Source: Marinobacter sp. THAF197a
GTDB taxonomy: Bacteria; Pseudomonadota; Gammaproteobacteria; Pseudomonadales; Oleiphilaceae
Reading direction: 5' to 3'
Length of the DNA stretch: 64,000 nt
Assembly (NCBI RefSeq): GCF_009363275.1
Contig: NZ_CP045324.1
Span: forward strand, 2,604,001 to 2,668,000
In this document: positions 40,847 through 50,195 of the stretch, piece after piece
Layout of the letters: each line of letters starts with the position of its first letter
Position numbering within the stretch: the first letter of the stretch is position 1
Position numbers and translations under genes: made by a program
The notes under the pieces: generated by a model
The model's database searches: none
Seen by the model: only the letters and a program-made list of their open reading frames with translations
What the model was told of the DNA's origin: nothing

Positions 40847-41296
40847 TCAGGACCGAATGGTCTTGCTGACAGGCGCTGAGGGCTCGCTGACCAGACCCTG
40901 CTTATCTTGCACCTGGATCGTGAAGTACCAGGTACCGGAATCCAGATTGTCCACCGTGTAGCTCATCTCCGGGTAGACGTCGGCCTCGCCAATGATCACC
41001 TCACCAGACAGATTTTCGACGTCCTGGCCGTACCGGATCACATACTTGTCGAGCTCGCCCATGGCAATACCGTCGCCATTGACTCGGGTAGAGGGTGCTG
41101 ACCAACTCAGGACAGCTGCACGGGCCGGCTCAGGCTGCACACCCGAAGGGCCTGACCCAACATTACCGGAGGTATTGGAGCCCGAGGTATTTGCACTACT
41201 CCCGGCATCGGAGCCACCTCCACCACACCCGGTGAGCAGAATCCCTAGTAAAAACGCGGCCGTCCATGCCTTTGACAATTTGATGACGCGTTTCAT
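40847..41296 (-). CDS. Lipoprotein with a fibronectin type III domain
   Basis: 149 residues. The signal peptide ends in a lipobox LLTGC followed by GGGGSDAGSS, a flexible Gly/Ser linker, and an FN3-like domain: AVLSWSAPSTRVNGDGIAMG, then YVIRYGQDVENL, then VDNLDSGTWYFTIQVQDKQG. Lipid-anchored, probably to the outer membrane, since no Asp follows the cysteine. Convergent with the CHASE2 kinase gene; both it and the LysM-FecR protein carry FN3-like domains. Confidence 0.82.
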   Translation of the reverse strand: MKRVIKLSKAWTAAFLLGILLTGCGGGGSDAGSSANTSGSNTSGNVGSGPSGVQPEPARAAVLSWSAPSTRVNGDGIAMGELDKYVIRYGQDVENLSGEVIIGEADVYPEMSYTVDNLDSGTWYFTIQVQDKQGLVSEPSAPVSKTIRS

Positions 41297-41503
41297 TGGC
41301 TATTTGCACCATTATTCCGTCGACTTTGTGAAATTCTATAAAATCGGATCGGATGATGATGCGAATGACGTCATTTTTGAAGTTAGAAAATTGTCATTTT
41401 TTTGACTTTACAGTTGGTGAAAAATTGTGCATCCGATCAGGCAAAACGCCAAACGCGGATCGTATAAGAGATGAGTTCAGGAGGTTATCGGGCGCGGAAA
41501 ACG

Positions 41504-41533
41504 AAAAAGGCCGGCTAAAAAGCCGGCCTTTTT
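41504..41533. terminator. Bidirectional terminator downstream of the initiator tRNA
   Basis: Perfect hairpin AAAAAGGCCGGCT, loop AAAA, AGCCGGCCTTTTT. It follows the tRNA on the minus strand by a few bases and could also stop plus-strand transcripts. The roughly 200 bases between it and the lipoprotein gene hold no recognisable gene. Confidence 0.9.
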
Positions 41534-41538
41534 CTGAT

Positions 41539-41615
<77 letters not shown>

Positions 41616-41698
41616 TCAAAACTTTTAACGAAATCTTTTGTTTACCGGGGTTGCCCCGATCAACGTGGCGCGAATATTACAGCGCACCACCCAGCCTG

Positions 41699-42385
41699 TC
41701 AATCCATATTTTCAAACAGGTCGGTGGGATAACTCAATTCGGGAGCCACACTCTCGCTACCCGGCTGAAAGAAACCTGCGGAATCGATTGCCTCCTGAAC
41801 CGGCCGAAAAGATCGGCGATGCTCCGGCGTTGCCCCCAGGCGCATCAGCGCTTCCAGGTGCACCGGCGTGGGGTACCCCTTGTGTTGCGCCAGGCCGTAA
41901 CCCGGGTAAGTTTGCTCCAACAGCGCCATTTCCCGGTCACGGGTCACCTTGGCAATGATCGACGCCGCGCTGATGGCCGGGTGCCGACTATCCCCTTTTA
42001 CCACCGGTTCTGAGGGCCAGCGCCAGTTCGGGCAGCGGTTGCCGTCTACCAGCACGTATTCCGGTGCTATGGAAAGGCCATCCACCGCTCGCTTCATGGC
42101 CAGCATCGTCGCCTGGTAGATGTTCAATTGATCGATCTCGCCAGGCTCACAGCGCCCCAGACACCAAGCCGCGGCCTTCTCAACGATCTCGTCATAAAGC
42201 GCCAGGCGCCGCTTCTCAGTGAGCTTCTTGGAATCCGCCAGGCCCTGAATAGGACGCTCCGGGTCCAGGATAACCGCTGCGGTAACGACAGCACCGATCA
42301 AGGGCCCCCGGCCAACCTCATCCACACCTGCAAGGCGCCAGCCTTGATAACGGCACTCAAACGGTGGGAGCTCTTTGCCAGCCAT
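41699..42385 (-). CDS. rnhB: Ribonuclease HII
   Basis: 228 residues with the RNase HII core: WRLAGVDEVGRGPLIGAVVT (catalytic Asp-Glu), VLVDGNRCPNW, and SIIAKVTRDREM, which carries the last acidic residue. It removes ribonucleotides from DNA-RNA hybrids. Its start overlaps the lpxB stop, the usual lpxB-rnhB coupling. dnaE, which often follows in gammaproteobacteria, is absent; the tRNA-fMet gene comes next. Confidence 0.95.
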   Translation of the reverse strand: MAGKELPPFECRYQGWRLAGVDEVGRGPLIGAVVTAAVILDPERPIQGLADSKKLTEKRRLALYDEIVEKAAAWCLGRCEPGEIDQLNIYQATMLAMKRAVDGLSIAPEYVLVDGNRCPNWRWPSEPVVKGDSRHPAISAASIIAKVTRDREMALLEQTYPGYGLAQHKGYPTPVHLEALMRLGATPEHRRSFRPVQEAIDSAGFFQPGSESVAPELSYPTDLFENMD

Positions 42386-43563
42386 CAGCCCTGGCGCTCC
42401 AGCAACTCGGAAATCGCCATGGCAGCCCGTTCATCGGCATTCTGTTTAAGCGACTGGTGAAGGTCGGAAAAGGCTTGCTTCAGGTCGGCCCGCTCCTGCT
42501 CGTTTTCCAGCCGCTCAAGCACAGCAGCACCCAAACTTTCAGGGGTGGCATCGTCCTGCAACAGTTCCGGCACTAATGGTTTCTGGGCGAGCAGGTTCGG
42601 TAACGCCACCCAGGGCACTTTTACCAGCCGCGACAACAGCTTGTAACTGAAGTTGCTCAGTCGGTAGCCCACCACCATTGGCTTTTTGAGCAACATCGCT
42701 TCGAGGGTCGCGGTACCCGAGGCAAGCAGCACCACATCACTGGCAGCCATCACCTCCCGGGAGCGGCCACGAACCAGGGTGACCGGCAACTTGACTTCCA
42801 AGGACTCCACCAACCCCTGAACCTGCCGTTCCCGGTCCCGGTTTACACAGGGAATCACCAACTGGATATCTGGCCTGCGGGCCTGTAGCCATCGGGATGC
42901 CTCCAGGAACAGCGTTCCAAGGCGCTCCACCTCCCCACCCCGACTACCAGGCAAAACAGCCAGCACCGGCTTGTCTTGCTCAAGCCCAAGGCTCTCCCGG
43001 GCGGAACCGGTATCCGGTTCCATGGGAATACGATCAGCCAGCGGGTGCCCCACAAACGCGACCGGCACCTGGTGCTCTTCGTAGAAACGGGCTTCAAAGG
43101 GAAACAGCGTGAGCATCAGGTCCACAGACTTGGCAATCTTGAAAATACGCTTCTGCCGCCACGCCCAGACCGAAGGACTTACATAGTGAACAGAAGGAAT
43201 ACCCGCCTCCCGACACCGCCTCTCGATAGCCAGGGTGAAATCCGGAGAATCAATGCCAATCACGACATCCGGCGGCGTAGCGAAAAAATAGTCCAGCAAG
43301 CGGGCGCGGATACTGAACAATTCGCGAATACGCCCCAACACTTCCACCAACCCCATAACGGATAACCGCTCCATGGGGACCAGGGAATGAAAGCCTTCGG
43401 CGATCATTTCATCACCGCCAATACCGACAAAGCGGGCATTCGGATAGCGTTTCCGGAGAGACCGGATCAGCCCGGCACCGAGGATATCCCCCGATGCCTC
43501 ACCGGCGATAATGGCAATGGTCAACTTGCGGGAACTGACCATGTCAGCCTGTGCGTGCGTCAC
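42385..43563 (-). CDS. lpxB: Lipid-A-disaccharide synthase
   Basis: 392 residues. AIIAGEASGDILGAGLIRSL, then GIDSPDFTLAIERRCREAGI, IPSVHYVSPSVWAWRQKRI, and AVLPGSRGGEVERL are LpxB signatures of this GT-B glycosyltransferase, which joins two acyl-glucosamines to form the lipid A disaccharide at the inner membrane. The GTG at 43563 with AGGAGG seven bases upstream is taken as start; an ATG seven codons later is possible. Confidence 0.95.
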   Translation of the reverse strand: MTHAQADMVSSRKLTIAIIAGEASGDILGAGLIRSLRKRYPNARFVGIGGDEMIAEGFHSLVPMERLSVMGLVEVLGRIRELFSIRARLLDYFFATPPDVVIGIDSPDFTLAIERRCREAGIPSVHYVSPSVWAWRQKRIFKIAKSVDLMLTLFPFEARFYEEHQVPVAFVGHPLADRIPMEPDTGSARESLGLEQDKPVLAVLPGSRGGEVERLGTLFLEASRWLQARRPDIQLVIPCVNRDRERQVQGLVESLEVKLPVTLVRGRSREVMAASDVVLLASGTATLEAMLLKKPMVVGYRLSNFSYKLLSRLVKVPWVALPNLLAQKPLVPELLQDDATPESLGAAVLERLENEQERADLKQAFSDLHQSLKQNADERAAMAISELLERQG

Positions 43564-43581
43564 CGGCAGCCTCCTGCCGGA

Positions 43582-44373
43582 TCAGCGGATGATGCCGCGA
43601 TCCGCTCCCCGGAGCGAGTCGATCAGCGGGCGAACCTCTGGCACGTCAGCAAAGCTGCTCTCAAGCTCTTCCAGTGCCTGCTCTGTGGTCAGGCCCTGAC
43701 GGTAGATCACCTTATAGGCCCGGCGTAAGGTCAACAAAACTTCCTTGCTGAAACCCCGGCGCTTAAGACCCTCCACGTTCATGCCGTGGGGCTGGGCTGA
43801 TTGCCCGCTGGCCATGACATAAGCGGGGATATCCTTGAGCACGATACTGCCACCGGCCGCCATGCTGTGAGGCCCGATATGGCAGAACTGATGCACCATG
43901 GTGCCGCCGCCGAGGATGGCGTAATCACCCACGGTAACGTGACCCGCCAGGGTGGCACAGTTCGCCAGAATGGTGTTGTCTCCAACGCAGCAGTCGTGGG
44001 CAACATGCACGTAGGCCATCAGCAGGTTGCCATTGCCAATGCGGGTTTCGCCCCGATCCTGGATGGTTCCGCGGTGGATGGTGCAGTTCTCGCGGATAAC
44101 GTTGTTGTCGCCGATCACCAGTGTGGTTGGCTCACCGGCGTACTTCTTGTCCTGACACTCTTCCCCGATACTGGAGAACTGAAAAATACGGTTATTGCGA
44201 CCGATAGCCGTCGGGCCCTTGATCACCACATGGGAAAGGATCTCGGTGCCCTCACCGATTTCCACTCCCGGGCCAATGTAACTCCAGGGACCTACCGTAA
44301 CGTTATCCGCCAGTTTGGCTGACGGGTCCACAATCGCCTGAGGATGGACACCCGACCAGTCATTTGTCGCCAT
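43582..44373 (-). CDS. lpxA: UDP-N-acetylglucosamine acyltransferase
   Basis: 263 residues, a left-handed beta-helix of hexapeptide repeats: VHPQAIVDPSAKLADNVTVG, HRGTIQDRGETRIGNGNLLM, YVHVAHDCCVGDNTILANCA, with the catalytic His in the latter, and a C-terminal helical LRRAYKVIYRQGLTTEQALE domain. First step of lipid A synthesis. The ATG at 44373 overlaps the fabZ stop (TGATG). Confidence 0.95.
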   Translation of the reverse strand: MATNDWSGVHPQAIVDPSAKLADNVTVGPWSYIGPGVEIGEGTEILSHVVIKGPTAIGRNNRIFQFSSIGEECQDKKYAGEPTTLVIGDNNVIRENCTIHRGTIQDRGETRIGNGNLLMAYVHVAHDCCVGDNTILANCATLAGHVTVGDYAILGGGTMVHQFCHIGPHSMAAGGSIVLKDIPAYVMASGQSAQPHGMNVEGLKRRGFSKEVLLTLRRAYKVIYRQGLTTEQALEELESSFADVPEVRPLIDSLRGADRGIIR

Positions 44374-44810
44374 CAAACTTCTCTCTCAGCGGTCAATATT
44401 TCTGCAACGCACGCGACTTCTCCGTCCACCAATGCGCGGCATTCGAATTTCCAGATACCACGCTTGCCAGACACAAACTCGGATTCCATATCCAGGCGGT
44501 CTCCCGGCAGCACGGGACGCTTGAAGCGTACTTTACTGGAGCCAGCCAAGTATTGTATCACGCCATCAGACGGTTTCCGTTCCACGGTCACAAAACCGAG
44601 AATTCCGGAAAGTTGCGCCATGGCCTCAATAATCAGCACCCCGGGCATAATCGGGTTGTCCGGGAAATGCCCGGTGAAGAAAGGCTCATTGAAGGAGATA
44701 TTCTTGTATCCCTTAATCGACTTTCCTTTTTCGACTTCGGTTACCCGGTCCACCAGCAGAAACGGATAGCGATGCGGCAAATACTCCAGAATTTCATCGA
44801 TCTTCATCAT
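44373..44810 (-). CDS. fabZ: 3-hydroxyacyl-ACP dehydratase FabZ
   Basis: 145 residues starting MMKIDEILEYLPHRYPFLLV at 44810 (a second ATG follows). The hot-dog core has NEPFFTGHFPDNPIMPGVLI with the catalytic His, and a catalytic Glu in IEAMAQLSG. It dehydrates hydroxyacyl-ACP for fatty acid elongation. Read-through frame upstream to 45050 overlaps lpxD in another frame and is discarded. Between lpxD and lpxA, the usual order. Confidence 0.95.
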   Translation of the reverse strand: MMKIDEILEYLPHRYPFLLVDRVTEVEKGKSIKGYKNISFNEPFFTGHFPDNPIMPGVLIIEAMAQLSGILGFVTVERKPSDGVIQYLAGSSKVRFKRPVLPGDRLDMESEFVSGKRGIWKFECRALVDGEVACVAEILTAEREV

Positions 44811-44821
44811 CTTGCTTGGCC

Positions 44822-45847
44822 TCAGCCCTTTAGCTTCTTTTCCAGTTCCTTGATCCGCCTCGCCAGAATATCCAACTGCCTGAAGCGTACCGCATTCTTT
44901 CGCCATTGCCGGTTGGTATCTGCGCTGGTACCCGACGAATACACCCCGGGCTCTGCAATGTCCCCTGTGACCATCGTCATTCCAGTCAGTTGAACCTGAT
45001 CCGTAATTTCCAGATGGCCGGCAACACCAGCGGCGCCTCCAAACACACAATGCCGACCAATCTTTGTACTGCCGGCGATACCCACTTTCGCGGCCATGGC
45101 GCTGTGGTCGCCAATGCGCACGTTGTGCGCAACCTGAACCAGGTTATCGATCTTTACACCATTGCCAATCACTGTGTCGTCAACCGCACCCCGATCGATC
45201 GTGGTATTGGCACCAATCTCTACATCATCTCCGAGCACCACGCCCCCAACCTGGGCAATGCGGTGCCACACACCACGCTCGTTGGCAAACCCAAAGCCAT
45301 CTGAACCGATGACCGCTCCGCTGAGAACATGACAACGCTGCCCGAGCACCACATCATGGGCCAAGGTAGCTCGCGGGCGCAGGACTGACTGATCACCGAT
45401 CCGGGAACGGGCTCCGATGAAACAACCGGCCCCTATGACAACCTGATCACCGATTTGCGCATCCGCTTCAATCACCACGTGCGGGCCGACACAGGCAGAG
45501 TCCGCAATCGTTGCCGAGGGATCAACCACGGCGGTAGGGTGAATACCGACAACCGGTGCAGGCGTGGCGTCAAACCAGTGACTGATGCGAGCGTAGCCCA
45601 GGTAGGGGTTGTCCAGTAACAGGACATTGGTCGGAGCATCGGCAGCATTAGCCGGCGACACAATCACCGCAGACGCCTTGGTCTGCCCCAGATACTTGGC
45701 ATAGGCGGGATTAGCCAGAAAACTCATCTGCCCGGGGCCCGCAGCCTGCAGCGTTGCCAAACCGGAAATGGCTGTGTCCGGATTCCCCCTCAGCTCCGCT
45801 CCCAACGCCTCGGCCAGTTCCTGCAAACGAAAGGATTTTTGCACCAT
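44822..45847 (-). CDS. lpxD: UDP-3-O-acylglucosamine N-acyltransferase
   Basis: 341 residues: a UDP-binding N-terminal domain (LQELAEALGAELRGNPDTAI), a hexapeptide beta-helix (VDPSATIADSACVGPHVVIE; AQVGGVVLGDDVEIGANTTI), VAHNVRIGDHSAMAAKVGIA with the catalytic His, and a C-terminal helix RQLDILARRIKELEKKLKG. Third step of lipid A synthesis. GGGAGAAGG upstream of the ATG. Follows skp and precedes fabZ. Confidence 0.95.
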   Translation of the reverse strand: MVQKSFRLQELAEALGAELRGNPDTAISGLATLQAAGPGQMSFLANPAYAKYLGQTKASAVIVSPANAADAPTNVLLLDNPYLGYARISHWFDATPAPVVGIHPTAVVDPSATIADSACVGPHVVIEADAQIGDQVVIGAGCFIGARSRIGDQSVLRPRATLAHDVVLGQRCHVLSGAVIGSDGFGFANERGVWHRIAQVGGVVLGDDVEIGANTTIDRGAVDDTVIGNGVKIDNLVQVAHNVRIGDHSAMAAKVGIAGSTKIGRHCVFGGAAGVAGHLEITDQVQLTGMTMVTGDIAEPGVYSSGTSADTNRQWRKNAVRFRQLDILARRIKELEKKLKG

Positions 45848-45889
45848 TGAACCTTCTCCCGATGCGTTAGTAACACGGCCTGGTCAGGT

Positions 45890-46387
45890 TTATCGGTTAA
45901 GCTTCTCGAGCAATTCCGAGGTCAGGTTCATCTCCGGCTTAACGTAGACAACCGCTTCGCTCGGCAGAATCAAGTCAAGATTATGCTCTTCCAGCAACTC
46001 TTTGACGGCCGCGTCTACTTCAGGGCGAGCGTTCTCCAGAAACTGCTGTTTGCGCTGCGCAACGGTCTGGTCCAGGCGCTGCTTGAGGAAGTTGAACTCC
46101 TGTACTTTCTCCTGGAACTCACCGGTTAGCTTGTTGCGCTCGCTTTCATTCATCATAGCGCCGTCTTTCTCGATCCGGTCCTTCAGCCTGCGGGCCTGTT
46201 CCTGGGCCTCACGAACCTTGGCTTCTTCGCCAGCAAAATCCTGCTGAAGTTTCTCACTGAACGACTGGGCGTCGTTGGACGAAAACAACGCCTGGCGCAG
46301 GTCAACCACGCCAATTCTGGTCTCCGCTGCGAGCTGCAGTGAGAATGCCATCAGAGTTGCGCCAACAATGGCAGATAGACGTTTCAT
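45890..46387 (-). CDS. skp: Periplasmic chaperone Skp/OmpH family
   Basis: 165 residues from the ATG at 46387, which has AGGAGA upstream. Signal peptide MKRLSAIVGATLMAFSLQLA with cleavage after AAA-type residues, a core strand TRIGVVDLRQALFSSNDAQS, and two long charged helices (EEAKVREAQEQARRLKDRIE; KLTGEFQEKVQEFNFLKQRL) forming the tentacles of the trimeric chaperone. It escorts outer-membrane proteins to BamA, encoded just upstream. Confidence 0.9.
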   Translation of the reverse strand: MKRLSAIVGATLMAFSLQLAAETRIGVVDLRQALFSSNDAQSFSEKLQQDFAGEEAKVREAQEQARRLKDRIEKDGAMMNESERNKLTGEFQEKVQEFNFLKQRLDQTVAQRKQQFLENARPEVDAAVKELLEEHNLDLILPSEAVVYVKPEMNLTSELLEKLNR

Positions 46388-46432
46388 CGGGAATCTCCTG
46401 TGTTTCATCCTTTGTTTTTCTGTTTACTGCAA

Positions 46433-48751
46433 TCAGAAGGTTTGCCCCAGCGAGAACTGGAACACCTGAGTATCATCGCCCGGCTTGTCATTAAGCGGTT
46501 TCGCCAGGCTGAAAGCAAGCGGACCCACTGCGGTAATCCACTGGAAGCTCACACCAGCCGAGGTCCTAACCTCCTTCAGTTCCGGGTCGAAGCCGCGATC
46601 GGTATCGAACACCTGGCCTGCGTCAAGGAAGAAGGAAGTGCGCATGGAACGGGTGTCGCCCGCAAAAGGTGTCGGGAAAATCAGCTCCAGGCCGGCTTCA
46701 GTCAGCAGGTTGCCACCGAAGGGATCCGGACTGGAGAAATCAAACTCTGCCGGCTCAGCACGATTACCAAGGGAGTTTGCCCGGTAACCGCGCACCGAAC
46801 CATAGCCACCCGAGTAGAAATGCTCAAAGAACGGCATCTGGGTACGGTCGCCATAGCCATCCCCGTAGCCCACCTCGGTGCGGGCCCTGACCACCCACCG
46901 CTGCGTATCTACCAGCGGGAAGTAAAAATCTGTTCTGTGGGTGGCCTTATAGAACGTGAGGTCACTTCCGGGCACCGCCACATCCAGCGACAGAGAATGA
47001 CTATAACCGCGAGTAGGCAGTACGCCGCGGTTCAGTGTGCTGCGCCGCCAGCTGCCGAACAGGAAATAGTTGGTAAACGAATCACCTTCGTCGGCGATGA
47101 AGTCACGCACCTCAACCGACGAAAAGATGCCAGGTTTGAGATTGGATTGGGTGACACCCACACCGAAATTGAGCCGGGTGATGGCATCTGTCGGATACCC
47201 GAAGGTTAATCTGGCGCCATATTCATCCAGCAAGTAGGAGGAGATATCCTGCTCTTCAAAATCGGTTTCTCTGGCAAACAAACTGAAACCACGGCTGACA
47301 CCGTCGACAGTGTAGTAGGGATCCAGATAGGAAATATTGGCGCTTTTAACAGAATCGCTGACGTTTACACCAAACGACACCCGCTTACCTGTACCGAAGA
47401 AGTTGTTCTCGGAAACTGCAGCACCAAGGATCACACCGGAGTTCTGGGAAAAACCAATCGACGCTGACAAGCTGCCCGTCGGCTGTTCACGGACACTGTA
47501 ATTCACATCCACCAGATCATCGGTTCCAGGTACTGGGACGGTTTCAACGTCTACCGTCTGGAAGAAGCCCAGTCGCTCCAATCGGGTTTTTGAGAATTCA
47601 ATGCGGTCAGATGACGCAACGCCCCCTTCCATCTGGGTCATTTCCTGACGCAACACTTCATCCTTGGTGGAGATGTTGCCCTCAAAATTCACACGCCTGA
47701 CGTAAGCGCGCTTGCCCGGTTCGATAAAGAAGGTCACCGCCGCTGTATTGTCTTCGCCGGGTTCAGGGACCGCATTGACGTTGGCAAAGGCATAGCCTTC
47801 GCGCCCCAGGCGGAACGACAACGCCTCGGAGATGGAGGTCATCTGGGCGCGGGAGAACACATCTCCCTCCTTAACCGGGATCAGCTTGCGCAGCTCTTCT
47901 TCTTCGACGATCAGGTTGCCGCGAAGGCGAATGTCCGAAATCGTGTACTGGGGGCCCTCATCCAGGGAGATGGCGATGAATACCTGCTGCTTGTCCGGTG
48001 AAATGGACACCTGACTGGATTCTACGGTGAAATCCAGATAACCGCGGTCAAGATAAAATGAGCGCAACGATTCCAGGTCACCGCTCAGGCGCTCCCGGGC
48101 ATACTTGTCTTTGTTGGTAATGGAATTCCACCAGCTGCTGGTGCGCAACTCAAACAGGCTGATCAGCTCTTCATCACTGAAATCCTGATTTCCAACAATA
48201 TTAATGTGCTTGATTGAGGCAACAGTGCCTTCGTTGATATCGAGACGAACCGCTACCCGGTTTCTGGGAAGTTCTTCAGCCGTGGCCCGCACTCGAGCGT
48301 TATAGCGACCCTGTGCGATGTACGAGCGCAGGATCTCAAGCTCCAGCCGTTCGAGGGTCGCTCTACGGAACACCTGACCTTCTTCCAGCCCGGCGCCCGC
48401 CAGCGCATCCATCAACATATCAGTTTCAATGTTCTTGTTGCCTTCGATCTCGATGGACGAAATGGAAGGGCGCTCCTTGACCGACAGAATGAGTACACCG
48501 CTGTCACGGCTGGCTTCGATATCGGTAAACAGACCGGTCCTGAACAACTCCTTGATGGCATTGGCCAGACGAGTCTCGTCAATCTGCTCGCCAATGTTTA
48601 CCGGAAAAGCCGAGAAGACGGAGCCCGCTGAAACCCGCTGAAGGCCTTCTACCTCGATATCCGCTACCGTGAATTCATCCGCCAGCACAGGCTTGATACC
48701 AGTTGCGGTAATGGCTAGGCCAACGGCTACAGCTAGAAGGGAACGTCTCAT
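46433..48751 (-). CDS. bamA: Outer membrane protein assembly factor BamA
   Basis: 772 residues. Signal peptide, five POTRA domains (from FTVADIEVEGLQRVSAGSVF to about residue 420), and a 16-strand barrel with the conserved L6 motif in YGSVRGYRANSLG and a C-terminal aromatic residue (FSLGQTF). It inserts beta-barrel proteins into the outer membrane. Lies between rseP and skp as in other gammaproteobacteria. Confidence 0.95.
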   Translation of the reverse strand: MRRSLLAVAVGLAITATGIKPVLADEFTVADIEVEGLQRVSAGSVFSAFPVNIGEQIDETRLANAIKELFRTGLFTDIEASRDSGVLILSVKERPSISSIEIEGNKNIETDMLMDALAGAGLEEGQVFRRATLERLELEILRSYIAQGRYNARVRATAEELPRNRVAVRLDINEGTVASIKHINIVGNQDFSDEELISLFELRTSSWWNSITNKDKYARERLSGDLESLRSFYLDRGYLDFTVESSQVSISPDKQQVFIAISLDEGPQYTISDIRLRGNLIVEEEELRKLIPVKEGDVFSRAQMTSISEALSFRLGREGYAFANVNAVPEPGEDNTAAVTFFIEPGKRAYVRRVNFEGNISTKDEVLRQEMTQMEGGVASSDRIEFSKTRLERLGFFQTVDVETVPVPGTDDLVDVNYSVREQPTGSLSASIGFSQNSGVILGAAVSENNFFGTGKRVSFGVNVSDSVKSANISYLDPYYTVDGVSRGFSLFARETDFEEQDISSYLLDEYGARLTFGYPTDAITRLNFGVGVTQSNLKPGIFSSVEVRDFIADEGDSFTNYFLFGSWRRSTLNRGVLPTRGYSHSLSLDVAVPGSDLTFYKATHRTDFYFPLVDTQRWVVRARTEVGYGDGYGDRTQMPFFEHFYSGGYGSVRGYRANSLGNRAEPAEFDFSSPDPFGGNLLTEAGLELIFPTPFAGDTRSMRTSFFLDAGQVFDTDRGFDPELKEVRTSAGVSFQWITAVGPLAFSLAKPLNDKPGDDTQVFQFSLGQTF

Positions 48752-48796
48752 TCAGTTATATCGCCTGGTTAATGTGCGGTAAGGAGCCCGCAATTC

Positions 48797-50146
48797 TCAC
48801 AACCGCATCAGGTCGTTGTAAAGAGCAAACACCATTAAAGTCAGAATCAAAGCCATACCAATTCGTAATCCAAGTGCCTGAACCTGCTCAGATACAGGCT
48901 TTCGGCGTATGGCCTCGATGGTGTAATACACGATGTGGCCACCATCCAATACAGGAATCGGCAAAAGATTCAGCACCCCGAGGCTGACACTCAGGTAGGC
49001 CAGAAAACGGATAAAATCTTCAAACCCGGAACTGACACTGGCCTCAGCCACCCGGGCAATGGTAATCGGCCCACTCAGATTGGTGGGCGACAACAGGCCC
49101 GTGACCATTTTCTTGATGGCCACCAGCGTCAGTCGGGTATCCGCCCAGGTTTCATGCACCGCATTCGGAATGGCTGCAAAGGGGCCGTAACGAACTTCAC
49201 GCAGCAACTCGTCTGGCCAGGTGATCGCTTCGACACCTGCACCCACGAAGCCAATTTCCTGGCCATCGTCGAGGGTTCGGGTAGCCGGGCGAACGGTAAG
49301 CTCCAGGGGCGTCCCATCACGCTCTATGGACAGCTCAAGGTCGGTTTCAGGCGCATTCCTGATGTAGTCCACCAGGGCAAACCAGTCGGCCACCGGCTCG
49401 CCGTCCACGGCAACAATACGATCGCCGCTCCGAAGCCCTGCGATAGCAGCCCGGCCATCGCTGGTGACCTGCCCCAACACAGCCGGCACCGCCGGTCGCC
49501 ACGGCGTGATACCGAATTCTGCCAGGGGGTTGGGCGTATCATTGCTCAGACGCCAGCCATTCAGGGCTCCGTCGACTGTGCCCCTTGATCCGTTCTGTGA
49601 CACCTCAAGTGTCACCAGGCCATGCTCTCCGGTTCGCTCCAACAGGCGCATGTTAATATCACGCCAGGACGTCACCCGGTGACCATCCACAGCATGGATT
49701 TCCATGCCCTGCTGCAACCCTGCCCTGTCGGCCACACTGCCGGGCGTCACATCCCCTACCACCGGCGCAACGGTTGTTACACCCACTACGCTCAGCAACC
49801 AGTAGGCGAATATGGCAAACAGGAAATTCGCCAGCGGGCCGGCAGCTGCGATGGCAATTCTCTGGGACGGCGGCTTGGAGGTAAAGGCCTGATCTTTCAG
49901 CCCCTCCGGTACGGGGCCTTCCCGCTCATCGAGCATCTTGACGTAGCCGCCCAACGGGATCGCCGCCACCGCAAACTCGGTACCGTGGCGATCGTACCAG
50001 GAAAACAAGGGTTTACCGAAGCCCACAGAAAATCTGAGCACCTTGACCCCGCACCGCCGGGCCACCCAGAAGTGACCATACTCGTGCAGGGTCACCAGGA
50101 TTCCCAGTGTTAACGCAAGTGCCAGAACGGTTTGAATAATCTGCAT
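48797..50146 (-). CDS. rseP: Site-2 intramembrane zinc protease RseP
   Basis: 449 residues with HEYGH in the first membrane segment (LGILVTLHEYGHFWVARRCG), the third ligand motif in LLPIPVLDGGHIVYY, and two PDZ domains (from about 125 and 215). It cleaves RseA-like anti-sigma factors after envelope stress and clears signal peptides. Between dxr and bamA, linking it to envelope genes. Confidence 0.95.
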   Translation of the reverse strand: MQIIQTVLALALTLGILVTLHEYGHFWVARRCGVKVLRFSVGFGKPLFSWYDRHGTEFAVAAIPLGGYVKMLDEREGPVPEGLKDQAFTSKPPSQRIAIAAAGPLANFLFAIFAYWLLSVVGVTTVAPVVGDVTPGSVADRAGLQQGMEIHAVDGHRVTSWRDINMRLLERTGEHGLVTLEVSQNGSRGTVDGALNGWRLSNDTPNPLAEFGITPWRPAVPAVLGQVTSDGRAAIAGLRSGDRIVAVDGEPVADWFALVDYIRNAPETDLELSIERDGTPLELTVRPATRTLDDGQEIGFVGAGVEAITWPDELLREVRYGPFAAIPNAVHETWADTRLTLVAIKKMVTGLLSPTNLSGPITIARVAEASVSSGFEDFIRFLAYLSVSLGVLNLLPIPVLDGGHIVYYTIEAIRRKPVSEQVQALGLRIGMALILTLMVFALYNDLMRL

Positions 50147-50195
50147 AGAGTTTCCGGTTTGAGGCCGTCGGCCAAGATGAACATTCCCGCAGGAC

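Noticed and set aside
44811..45050. N-terminal extension of FabZ
   Set aside because: The extra 80 residues overlap lpxD in another frame, are Arg/Gly/Cys-rich, and FabZ homologues begin near MMKIDEILEYLPHRY.
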